The translations under genes and the position numbers were made by a program. Below, piece by piece: positions 34,715 to 43,121 of a stretch of DNA of 64,000 nucleotides. The DNA lies in contig NZ_PJAQ01000009.1 in the NCBI RefSeq assembly GCF_002836775.1, forward strand, positions 1-64,000, given 5' to 3'. Origin of the DNA: Colwellia sp. 12G3. GTDB lineage: Bacteria > Pseudomonadota > Gammaproteobacteria > Enterobacterales > Alteromonadaceae. The notes under the pieces are model-generated. The model was not told the origin of the DNA, made no database searches, and saw only the letters and a program-made list of their open reading frames with translations. How positions within the stretch are numbered: position 1 is the first letter of the stretch; the number at the start of each line of letters is the position of its first letter.

Positions 34715-37615
34715 TTGAATTTTTTTTATAGACAGACCAGTTACTTTATTTTAATAACATTGTTTTTGGCTATTTTAAGTCAAACAGCGCTGGCAACAAA
34801 CGCGGTCAAAGAAATTAGCAAGCAGGCAAACACAGACACTTTGGCTGTTACGCAACCATTAACTATTGCGATTAATGAAACCTCTTTCCCGTACCATTCT
34901 ATTGATGAAGAAGGTAATGCCATTGGTTTGATGGTAGATATGTGGCGTCTATGGGCTAAAAATCAGCACGTTGAAATACAGTTTGTTGTGCTACCTTGGC
35001 AAGAAACGCTCGATGAAGTAGCCAAAGGCAACATTGATATCCATAGTGGTTTATCCATTATTGATTCAAGGCGAGAAGCAATGCTGTTTAGCCAGCCACT
35101 CTTTTCTATTTATACTCACCTTTATATAAATCAACAGCTTAATAATATTGACAGCATAGTTGATTTAAAACCCTACAGTATCGGAGTCGTAAAAGGTTCA
35201 GCACATACTGAAAATCTTCGAAAGTATCACCCTGATTTAGCATTAAAAACCTATAATAACCGCCACGATTTATACCGTGCTGCCTTGAATAATGAAATTT
35301 TAGTCTTTACAGGTTTAGAAAAACTCGCCGATAACTTCCCTGATTACGATAACTTAAGAAAGCGTTTTCCTGCACACAATGTTTTACGTTATCAACAAGG
35401 TGATTATGGGGTTGCGGTTGCTAAAAATAATGTTGCCTTAATGAGTTTTATCGAACAAGGTTTTGAAAAAATATCAAGACAAGAACGCGCTGTCATTGAG
35501 CGAAAGTGGTTAGGGTTAGATAAACAAAAAGACAGTTTACTTATCGCTTTTTCATCACATTACCCACCTTATATGGGCGTTAGTCCATCGGGTGAGCCCC
35601 AAGGGTTATTGATTGATGTATGGCGTTTATGGTCTAAACAAGTGGGCATTAATGTTGAATTTGTCGCCCGTGATATGACTGAATCATTGGATCTTATCGC
35701 GGAACAAAAGGTAGATGTTATTTTGGCTTACCCTGATCATGCTAAAATACCAGAGGAAGCACTGTTCGCTAAGCCAATTTATTTATCCGATGTTCAAGTC
35801 TTTATTAGTGAAAATGTTAAAGATGTTCAGGGTAATAGCATTCACTCCCTCGAGCAATTTAGTCAGCAGTTTAGTGACAAGGTTATTGGCGTTTGGCATA
35901 ACTCAACATTCAAAGAGCAACTGTTAGTGCAATATCCGCAGTTGAATGTTCGCTATTTTAACAGTCTTAGCGCTATGCTAAGTGCTGCTGAAGAGGGCGA
36001 AATAGCCGGCATAGTCGGATTAGTTGACTTAATCAATGCAAAATTAGTGCAAAGTAACTTACAAGCGCTATTTTATCGATTAGCTAGTCCCGTTATCACC
36101 TTGAAGTTATCACCTGTTATTCATCATGAAAATAATAAATTGATAGACATTATTAACCAAGGTTTTAATGAGTTAGACATTAATTCGCTTATGAATATAG
36201 AAGGCAGATGGTTAAACGGTAATTCGAGTGAATATTATTATAAAAAGCAAGCACAGCAAATCAGGCTAACTGAAGCAGAGAAAGTTTATTTAAGCAGCCA
36301 TGAAAAAATTAAATTTGGTCTTATCAAGAATTTATCGCCGGTTGAATTTATTGACGACAATGGAACGTTTTCAGGTGTTAATCGCGATATTATTAATTTA
36401 ATTAGTGATAGAACGGGTATTGAATTTGATTATAAAGTTTTTGATAATTGGCAGCAGTTATATCAAGCATTATTAAATAATGAAGTCGATGTACTTGGCA
36501 GTATTACGCCAACACAAGAACGCGAAAATCTTATGTTATTTACTGAAAGCTATTGGCAAATGCCATGGGTAATGTTGCATCCACTATATTACGGCAGGAA
36601 AACAAAACTGGAAGACTTTTATGGTAAGCAGGTGGCTATTGTCAAAGGCTACTATTTAATAGCCTGGTTAAGAAAAACACACCCTTTAATCACGTTTAAA
36701 TTAGTTGAAAATAGAGAACAAGCCTTAGCTGCACTTCAGCAAGAACGTATTGATGGTTTCATCACCACTATGGCGTCGGCGACACAACTATTGAAGCAAG
36801 AAAATATTCTAACGTTAATGATATCTATGATGGAAGATGTCAGCCTAGATAAAAGTCATTTTGGTATAAATAAAGAGTTACCGGTACTGAAAGATATAAT
36901 TAATAAAGGTTTATTATCGATCACTGAGAAAGAGAAACAAATCATTTACGACAATTGGTTTACTCTCGCCATTAAAACAGGACTCGATAAAAATGTTGTT
37001 TTACAGGTTGGCGCGCAGATTGGCGTAATAATTTTATTGGTACTTGGCGTTATTGTCATGTGGAATAGACGATTACAGATTGAGATAAAACATCGAGAGC
37101 AGCTTGAAAAAATAATGAAACACATGGCAACACATGATGAGTTAACTGGCCTTGCTAACCGGGTATTATTAAAGGATAGATTGAGCACTGCTATAGCCTT
37201 TCATCAACGTCAATCGCTGCAAATGGCGGTATTATTTATTGACTTAGATGGTTTTAAAAATATCAACGATACTCATGGTCATGATGTAGGTGATGAATTA
37301 TTGCAACAAGTTGCGGTTCGTTTGCAAGGCTGTGTGAGAAGTTCAGATACAGTAGTGCGCTTTGGCGGTGATGAATTTGTGTTGCTACTCACAGGTTTAC
37401 ATAGTCCTAATGAAGCCGCTTATGTTGCAGAAAAAGTATTAAGGCTAATGCAAAAAGAGTTTGAGCTGTCCAAAATCAATGCCTTTATAGGCTGTAGCAT
37501 TGGCATTGCTATGTATCCAGATGATGGTGATAACGATACTGAGCTGCTTAAAATTGCTGATACTATGATGTATAAGGTCAAAGCTGCCGGTAAAAATCAT
37601 TATCTTTTTAACTAA
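34715..37615 (+). CDS. Periplasmic-sensor diguanylate cyclase with three SBP_bac_3 domains
   Basis: A 966-residue membrane protein. A TTG start at 34715 is required to include the signal-like segment (about residues 10-28, ending QTALA). Three tandem solute-binding family 3 domains follow: about 48-270 (TIAINETSFPYHSID), 275-505 (LLIAFSSHYPPYMGV) and 525-755 (IKFGLIKNLSPVEFID). Next are a transmembrane helix near 765-785 and a GGDEF domain (about 805-966). The active site is RFGGDEF near 884, with an RSSD inhibitory I-site five residues before GGDEF. It should bind small ligands in the periplasm and control c-di-GMP synthesis. There is no EAL domain. It is a single gene, divergent from cmoA. 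Confidence 0.92.
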   Translation: MNFFYRQTSYFILITLFLAILSQTALATNAVKEISKQANTDTLAVTQPLTIAINETSFPYHSIDEEGNAIGLMVDMWRLWAKNQHVEIQFVVLPWQETLDEVAKGNIDIHSGLSIIDSRREAMLFSQPLFSIYTHLYINQQLNNIDSIVDLKPYSIGVVKGSAHTENLRKYHPDLALKTYNNRHDLYRAALNNEILVFTGLEKLADNFPDYDNLRKRFPAHNVLRYQQGDYGVAVAKNNVALMSFIEQGFEKISRQERAVIERKWLGLDKQKDSLLIAFSSHYPPYMGVSPSGEPQGLLIDVWRLWSKQVGINVEFVARDMTESLDLIAEQKVDVILAYPDHAKIPEEALFAKPIYLSDVQVFISENVKDVQGNSIHSLEQFSQQFSDKVIGVWHNSTFKEQLLVQYPQLNVRYFNSLSAMLSAAEEGEIAGIVGLVDLINAKLVQSNLQALFYRLASPVITLKLSPVIHHENNKLIDIINQGFNELDINSLMNIEGRWLNGNSSEYYYKKQAQQIRLTEAEKVYLSSHEKIKFGLIKNLSPVEFIDDNGTFSGVNRDIINLISDRTGIEFDYKVFDNWQQLYQALLNNEVDVLGSITPTQERENLMLFTESYWQMPWVMLHPLYYGRKTKLEDFYGKQVAIVKGYYLIAWLRKTHPLITFKLVENREQALAALQQERIDGFITTMASATQLLKQENILTLMISMMEDVSLDKSHFGINKELPVLKDIINKGLLSITEKEKQIIYDNWFTLAIKTGLDKNVVLQVGAQIGVIILLVLGVIVMWNRRLQIEIKHREQLEKIMKHMATHDELTGLANRVLLKDRLSTAIAFHQRQSLQMAVLFIDLDGFKNINDTHGHDVGDELLQQVAVRLQGCVRSSDTVVRFGGDEFVLLLTGLHSPNEAAYVAEKVLRLMQKEFELSKINAFIGCSIGIAMYPDDGDNDTELLKIADTMMYKVKAAGKNHYLFN

Positions 37616-37659
37616 AACCCTCTTGAAGTGCTTTAATTTACCCATCCGCTTGTTCTGGG

Positions 37660-37687
37660 GTGACATTAACAATCTTTGCTTTATAAT
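37660..37687 (+). promoter_or_regulatory. Sigma-70-type promoter for aspS
   Basis: GTGACA (37660-37665) and TATAAT (37682-37687) are separated by 16 bases. The predicted leader of about 70 bases contains an inverted repeat AACAAACG (37705-37712) and CGTTTGTT (37721-37728). Confidence 0.55.
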
Positions 37688-37764
37688 ATGGCCAAAATTA
37701 TCGTAACAAACGTCAAATAGCGTTTGTTAATCAGTTTAATAGAATTGGTATAAGGCAAAAATAC

Positions 37765-39570
37765 ATGCGCAGTCTTTATTGTGGTGAGGTCAATGAGTCT
37801 CACATCGGGCAAGAAATAACTTTATGTGGTTGGGTTAACAAACGTCGTGATTTAGGTGCCGTGATCTTTTTAGATTTACGTGACCGTGAAGGCCTTGTGC
37901 AAGTTGTTTATGATCCCGATTTACCTGAGGTGATTAAAAAAGCAAACACGTTACGTAATGAGTTTTGTGTACAAATAAAAGGTAAAGTACGTGCTCGCCC
38001 AGAAGGCCAAGTAAATAAAGGCATGAAAACTGGTGGCATTGAAGTACTGGGTTTAGAACTTACCATTTTAAATAAATCTGCGCCTTTGCCATTAGATTCT
38101 AACCAAGTTAACTCTGAAGAACTTCGCTTAAAATACCGTTATTTAGACTTACGTCGTGTTGAAATGACCGAACGTTTACGTTTCCGCGCTAAAGTAACGT
38201 CTGCAGTACGCAGTTCATTAGAGTCTTTAGGCTTTTTAGATATTGAAACACCTATTTTAACTGCGGCTACTCCTGAAGGTGCACGTGACTATTTAGTGCC
38301 AAGTCGCACCCATAAAGGTCAATTTTTTGCTTTGCCACAATCACCACAATTGTTTAAACAATTGCTAATGATGTCAGGTATGGAACGTTACTATCAAATA
38401 GTTAAATGTTTCCGTGATGAAGATTTACGTGCCGATAGACAACCAGAATTCACACAAATAGATATTGAAACCTCGTTCATGAGTAGTGATCAGGTTATGG
38501 AAGTAACGGAAAAAATGATCCGTGATTTATTCCAAACAATGTTAAATGTTGATCTAGGTGACTTCCCGCGCATGCCTTATTCTGAGGCAATGACACGTTT
38601 CGGTAGTGATAAACCTGATTTACGTAATCCATTAGAGTTAGTTGATGTTGATGATATTTTAAAAGAGGTTGAATTTAAAGTATTCTCAGGACCAGCGAAC
38701 GATGAAAATGGTCGTGTCGCAGTCATTTGTCTACCTCAAGGCGCAGCTAAGTTCTCACGTAAGGGCCTTGATGAATTAACAAAATTTGTTGGCATTTACG
38801 GCGCAAAAGGTATGCCTTGGTTAAAAGTTAATGATATTGATGCTGCTCTTTCAACAGGTGTTGAGGGTTTACAGTCACCAATTTTAAAATTCTTATCAAG
38901 TGATGAAGCCATCGCTTTGTTGAAACGTACTAATGCGAAAACTGGCGATATCATTTTCTTTGGTGCAGATACATATAATGTCGTTACTGAATCTTTAGGT
39001 GCACTTCGCCTGAAATTAGGTGAAGAACTTGATTTACTTCAAGGCGAGTGGAAGCCTCTTTGGGTAGTTGACTTCCCAATGTTTGAAGAAGTTGATGGTC
39101 ATATGCATGCTATTCATCACCCATTCACGGCACCTACAAATTTAACGGCAGAGCAGTTAGAAGCAAATCCTGTTGGCGCTTTATCTGATGCTTATGACAT
39201 GGTCTTAAATGGCTGTGAACTTGGCGGTGGCTCTGTACGTATTCACAATCAAGATATGCAAGCAGCAGTATTTAGAATATTAGGCATTAGTGATGAAGAA
39301 GCACAAGAGAAATTCGGTTTCTTACTTGAAGCACTACAATATGGTGCGCCGCCACATGCTGGTTTAGCTTTTGGCCTAGACCGATTAGTTATGTTAATGA
39401 CGGGTGCTACTTCAATCCGTGATGTAATGGCTTTCCCGAAAACCAATACAGCGGCTTGTCCATTAACGAATGCACCGGGCAAAGCTAACCCTGAACAGTT
39501 AAAAGAATTGGGTATTGCCGTTCTTGAAGAAAAGAAAGCTGAAGAAAATAAAAATTCAGAAGAAGCATAA
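37765..39570 (+). CDS. aspS: Aspartate-tRNA ligase
   Basis: A 601-residue class IIb aminoacyl-tRNA synthetase that charges tRNA-Asp. An N-terminal OB-fold anticodon domain ([22 protein letters not shown] near residues 22-45) is followed by class II motif 2 ([18 protein letters not shown] near 214-231), the bacterial GAD insertion domain (about 290-415), and motif 3 ([12 protein letters not shown] near 530). The C-terminal tail is acidic and lysine-rich. Length is close to E. coli AspS (590). It is followed by a terminator, so ruvC is probably transcribed separately. Confidence 0.98.
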   Translation: MRSLYCGEVNESHIGQEITLCGWVNKRRDLGAVIFLDLRDREGLVQVVYDPDLPEVIKKANTLRNEFCVQIKGKVRARPEGQVNKGMKTGGIEVLGLELTILNKSAPLPLDSNQVNSEELRLKYRYLDLRRVEMTERLRFRAKVTSAVRSSLESLGFLDIETPILTAATPEGARDYLVPSRTHKGQFFALPQSPQLFKQLLMMSGMERYYQIVKCFRDEDLRADRQPEFTQIDIETSFMSSDQVMEVTEKMIRDLFQTMLNVDLGDFPRMPYSEAMTRFGSDKPDLRNPLELVDVDDILKEVEFKVFSGPANDENGRVAVICLPQGAAKFSRKGLDELTKFVGIYGAKGMPWLKVNDIDAALSTGVEGLQSPILKFLSSDEAIALLKRTNAKTGDIIFFGADTYNVVTESLGALRLKLGEELDLLQGEWKPLWVVDFPMFEEVDGHMHAIHHPFTAPTNLTAEQLEANPVGALSDAYDMVLNGCELGGGSVRIHNQDMQAAVFRILGISDEEAQEKFGFLLEALQYGAPPHAGLAFGLDRLVMLMTGATSIRDVMAFPKTNTAACPLTNAPGKANPEQLKELGIAVLEEKKAEENKNSEEA

Positions 39571-39642
39571 AAAGTTAGCTACTTATCAATAGATAAATAG
39601 TCACTGTTGAAAGCTCTGATAATACTTCAAATTAGTCATGTT

Positions 39643-39678
39643 AATGCAGCTATAACTTATGTTTTAGCTGCATTTTTT
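39643..39678 (+). terminator. Rho-independent terminator after aspS
   Basis: The arms AATGCAGCTA (39643-39652) and TAGCTGCATT (39665-39674), followed by TTTT. The stem is 10 bp and the loop 12 bases. Confidence 0.8.
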
Positions 39679-39727
39679 ATGGCGTTATTATAACGTAACA
39701 TTAAAATATAAATTAAGAGATTTTCCG

Positions 39728-40255
39728 TTGACAATAATATTAGGCATTGACCCTGGTTCACGCTTTACTGGCTATGGCGTTATCAAGCAAGATAAGCAAC
39801 ACTTTACCTACCTTGGTAGTGGTTGTATCAAGGCGATGAGTCAAGGCGAAGATTTAGCTTCACGTTTACAAACTATTTTTGCGGGAGTCTCTGAGTTAAT
39901 TATTCAATTCAAGCCTGATATGTTTGCCATTGAACAAGTTTTCATGGGAGTCAATCCTGGCGGGGCATTGAAACTTGGTCAAGCAAGAGGTGCCGCTATT
40001 GTTGCGGCAACCAATTCAGGGTTAACTATTGCGGAGTATTCAGCAAGACAAATTAAGCAAGCTGTTGTTGGCACTGGCGCAGCCGATAAAAGCCAAGTTC
40101 AACACATGGTAAAAACTATCTTAAAGTTACCTGGCACGCCTCAAGCTGATGCCGCCGATGCCTTAGCTGTGGCGCTGTGTCATGCTCATAGTCATACGAG
40201 TATCGCAAGACTAGCTGGTCAAGCCACTAAAACGGTTAGAGGTCGATTACGTTAA
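39728..40255 (+). CDS. ruvC: Holliday junction endonuclease RuvC
   Basis: A 175-residue RNase H-fold nuclease that resolves Holliday junctions with RuvAB. Catalytic acids: the Asp in [12 protein letters not shown] (residue 7), the Glu in [13 protein letters not shown] near 68, and the [12 protein letters not shown] pair near 140. The start is a TTG at 39728 preceded by AAGAG; no in-frame ATG would retain the first strand. Many gammaproteobacteria have yebC between aspS and ruvC; none is present here. ruvA follows after 127 bases. Confidence 0.96.
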   Translation: MTIILGIDPGSRFTGYGVIKQDKQHFTYLGSGCIKAMSQGEDLASRLQTIFAGVSELIIQFKPDMFAIEQVFMGVNPGGALKLGQARGAAIVAATNSGLTIAEYSARQIKQAVVGTGAADKSQVQHMVKTILKLPGTPQADAADALAVALCHAHSHTSIARLAGQATKTVRGRLR

Positions 40256-40382
40256 CTCACTTACTTACCCCAATTAAGCAATTCCCAATATACTACCGCG
40301 GATGTTAATTAGGTGAATACTTTACTGTATAAATATATAGTGGTATTATCTTAAACATTAATAATAGCCCTTGGTACTTGTT

Positions 40383-41018
40383 GTGATTGGTCGTTTACGT
40401 GGCACGCTTGTCGAAAAAAATTCTCCTGAAATATTAATTGAATGTGCGGGTGTTGGCTATGAAGTCACTATGCCAATGACCAGCATTTATGCATTACCTG
40501 AGCTCGACCAGCAGGCGATTATCTATACTCATTTTGTCGTGCGTGAAGATGCACAATTGCTTTACGGTTTTGCCAATAAAGTAGAGCGTAAGTTATTCCG
40601 CCTATTGATAAAAGTGAATGGTGTTGGTCCAAAATTAGCGTTAGCCATTTTATCAAACATGTCTGCTGATCAATTTGTTAGTTGTGTTCGTCATGATGAT
40701 ATTACCGCGATTGTAAAAATTCCCGGTGTGGGTAAAAAAACAGCAGAACGCTTACTGATTGAAATGCGTGATCGATTAAAGGACTGGCAGGCACAACAAA
40801 TACACTTAGTTAGTGATGATGGCGTAATGCCTGAGCAATTTTCTGCTGATCTGAGTCTAGATAGTACCTTTATTAGTGATAACAAAGGTGATGCTATTAA
40901 TGCCTTATTATCACTTGGCTATAAGCAAGTACAAGCAGATAAAGCGGTTAAATCAGTATACAATCGTGGCATGTCTAGCGAGAATATTATTCGAGATGCG
41001 TTAAAGTCAATGTTATAG
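40383..41018 (+). CDS. ruvA: Holliday junction branch migration protein RuvA
   Basis: About 211 residues from the GTG at 40383, chosen because the protein then begins MIGRLRG as in known RuvA proteins; a start at 40371 would add MVLV. Domain I is an OB-fold ([16 protein letters not shown]), domain II has two helix-hairpin-helix motifs ([13 protein letters not shown] near 78 and [13 protein letters not shown] near 113), and domain III is the mobile C-terminal RuvB-binding helix bundle ([21 protein letters not shown]). RuvA tetramers hold the junction while RuvB drives branch migration. Confidence 0.96.
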   Translation: MIGRLRGTLVEKNSPEILIECAGVGYEVTMPMTSIYALPELDQQAIIYTHFVVREDAQLLYGFANKVERKLFRLLIKVNGVGPKLALAILSNMSADQFVSCVRHDDITAIVKIPGVGKKTAERLLIEMRDRLKDWQAQQIHLVSDDGVMPEQFSADLSLDSTFISDNKGDAINALLSLGYKQVQADKAVKSVYNRGMSSENIIRDALKSML

Positions 41019-41088
41019 CAACATTCCCTGCATGTTTTAATAGGGAATTCAAAAGGAATAATGCTCTTATTCCTGATTACAAAGTTAG

Positions 41089-41117
41089 ATCCTCAGGAAA
41101 CATTTCGAGGATGACAG
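41089..41117 (+). repeat. GGAT/ATGACG palindrome family member
   Basis: ATCCTC...GAGGATGACAG between ruvA and ruvB; arms ATCCTC (41089-41094) and GAGGAT (41107-41112). Same tail as the copies at 23092 and 29905. Confidence 0.55.
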
Positions 41118-41155
41118 ATTGAAAAATCAATCATATTTTAGAACTTAGGTAACCT

Positions 41156-42169
41156 ATGATAGAAGCAGATCGTTTAATTGAACCAATTGCCTCGGTAGAA
41201 GATGAAAGGGTAGATCGTGCCATTCGCCCTAAAATGCTACAAGATTATACCGGTCAAGAGCATGTTAAAGCGCAAATGGAAATATTCATTCCAGCGGCAA
41301 AAAATCGTGGCGAACCTTTAGATCACCTACTTATCTTTGGCCCACCAGGGCTAGGAAAAACTACTTTAGCTAATATTGTTGCTAATGAAATGGGCGTTAA
41401 TATTCGTACTACTTCAGGACCTGTTTTAGAAAAAGCAGGTGATTTAGCGGCATTGCTGACGAATTTAGAAGAAAATGATATTCTTTTTATTGATGAGATT
41501 CACCGTCTAAGTCCTGTCGTTGAAGAAATACTCTATCCCGCGATGGAAGATTATCAGTTAGATATTATGATTGGTGAAGGACCTGCTGCCCGTTCTATAA
41601 AATTAGATTTACCGGCATTTACTCTTATTGGCGCTACCACTCGGGCAGGTGCACTAACATCACCACTGCGTGATCGTTTTGGTATTGTGCAGCGGCTAGA
41701 ATTTTATAATGTTGCAGAACTCTCATCTATTGTTAGCCGTTCTGCCCATTTTTTGAATTTAACTATAGATGAGCAGGGGGCTTTTGAAGTAGCTCGGCGC
41801 TCACGTGGTACACCACGTATTGCTAACCGGTTATTACGGCGAGTACGTGACTATGCCGATATAAAGTCACATGGCGTAGTTAATCAACAAACCGCCTCAG
41901 CTGCATTAGACATGCTAGAAGTTGATAGTGAAGGCTTTGATATTATGGATAGAAAGCTATTGCATGCCATTATTGATAAATTTATGGGTGGACCTGTTGG
42001 CTTAGATAATGTTGCAGCAGCCATTGGCGAAGAGCGAGAAACCATTGAAGACGTATTAGAGCCTTTTTTAATTCAACAAGGCTTTTTACAGCGAACGCCA
42101 CGCGGACGTATTGTTACCGATAGGGCGTACAAGCACTTTGGCCTTATTAAAGAGCCGTCAGCAACTTAA
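41156..42169 (+). CDS. ruvB: Holliday junction branch migration ATPase RuvB
   Basis: A 337-residue AAA+ helicase motor. Walker A is [13 protein letters not shown] near residue 62-74; Walker B is [10 protein letters not shown] near 110. The sensor 1 segment is [11 protein letters not shown] near 160, the arginine-finger region is SPLRDRFGI near 172, and the C-terminal winged helix includes [17 protein letters not shown] near 300. It powers branch migration with RuvA. It ends the ruv set and is followed by a clear terminator at 42216. Confidence 0.98.
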   Translation: MIEADRLIEPIASVEDERVDRAIRPKMLQDYTGQEHVKAQMEIFIPAAKNRGEPLDHLLIFGPPGLGKTTLANIVANEMGVNIRTTSGPVLEKAGDLAALLTNLEENDILFIDEIHRLSPVVEEILYPAMEDYQLDIMIGEGPAARSIKLDLPAFTLIGATTRAGALTSPLRDRFGIVQRLEFYNVAELSSIVSRSAHFLNLTIDEQGAFEVARRSRGTPRIANRLLRRVRDYADIKSHGVVNQQTASAALDMLEVDSEGFDIMDRKLLHAIIDKFMGGPVGLDNVAAAIGEERETIEDVLEPFLIQQGFLQRTPRGRIVTDRAYKHFGLIKEPSAT

Positions 42170-42215
42170 TCAGTAACTAATACCAAGTTGATTAATCAAA
42201 AGATTATCAGATACA

Positions 42216-42248
42216 AAAATGCCAGCAAATTGCTGGCATTTTTTTTTG
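42216..42248 (+). terminator. Rho-independent terminator after ruvB
   Basis: GCCAGCAAATTGCTGGC is an almost loop-less palindrome at 42221-42237, preceded by AAAAAT and followed by a run of about nine T residues. Confidence 0.9.
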
Positions 42249-42271
42249 CTCGAAGAGCACTTTTAATAATA

Positions 42272-42433
42272 ATACCAATCACACAAACTAAGTGATCATT
42301 TCTACTTGTTAAAAGTAATAATTACTGCGTTATTTATTTAATAATTAGAACAACTAGTTAGTTAAATAAATGCCTTGAACTTATCACTTTTTCCTACGTA
42401 TAAAATAGGTCACTTAATTAATGTAATTGGTAT
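42272..42433. repeat. MITE-like element bounded by ATACCAAT...ATTGGTAT
   Basis: A 162-base AT-rich segment with inverted ends of about 25 bases: ATACCAATCACACAAACTAA on the left, and the reverse of AAGTGACC..ATTACATT..ATACCAAT on the right (about three quarters matching). It contains no ORF. It lies between the convergent ruvB and DUF2062 genes. Elements with this end sequence look like the short dispersed repeats of Colwellia and related genomes; that is recollection, not a search result. Confidence 0.7.
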
Positions 42434-42476
42434 AACAACTCTGAGACTTATAAATTAAGTGGTTATTTCAGCTCGA

Positions 42477-42986
42477 TTATCGGTGTGGACGACTTTTCCA
42501 TGCTTTAATTGTTTGGTAACGCCACATTGCTTGTATAACTAAATAGCCTAATATTGAAAATATCAAGGCAAGTACACCACAGCCGACTAAAAACGCAGGT
42601 CCTATGGTTGATAGGCTATCTAAAACCCATTGCCAACTTGCGTGAAAGGCAAAGTCTTGCTCAGGCACAGCTAATATCCACGTACCTACCAAATAGCAGG
42701 CGTAAAATATAAAAGGCATGGTCAGTGGATTTGTTATCCAAACCAATGCAATGGAAAGGGGGAGATTTGCATGTACTATAATGGCAGTACCGGCAGCTAA
42801 AACCATTTGAAATGGCACTGGAATGAAAGCAAAAAATAAACCAACGGCAAAGGCTTTAGCGACAGAGTGACGGTTTAAATGCCAAAGGTTGGCATTGTGG
42901 AGTAAATTGCCAAAGATTTTGAGATATTTGTTATCTTTTATCGTTTGATGATCTGGCATCATACGTTTGATGATTTTTTTCGGCAT
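42477..42986 (-). CDS. DUF2062 family membrane protein
   Basis: A 169-residue protein with a basic N-terminus, the DUF2062 core NLWHLNRHSVAKAFAVGLFFAFIPVPFQM near residues 32-60, and three or four hydrophobic segments (about 45-75, 80-105 and 130-155). ALVWITNPLTMPFIFYACY is the usual conserved second block. The function of the family is unknown. In several gammaproteobacteria it sits beside comEC or msbA, as it does here (135 bases from the divergent comEC). Confidence 0.85.
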   Translation of the reverse strand: MPKKIIKRMMPDHQTIKDNKYLKIFGNLLHNANLWHLNRHSVAKAFAVGLFFAFIPVPFQMVLAAGTAIIVHANLPLSIALVWITNPLTMPFIFYACYLVGTWILAVPEQDFAFHASWQWVLDSLSTIGPAFLVGCGVLALIFSILGYLVIQAMWRYQTIKAWKSRPHR

Positions 42987-43121
42987 ATACTTCTACAGGT
43001 CCTTTGACTAAAAGTTAGTGTGCTAAATAATTTACATAGATTGCTTAGTAAAGTAATCAGTAATGTCCGTAGATATTATCGTGCTAAATAAACCGTAAAA
43101 CATAAAAGGATTTATATCACT

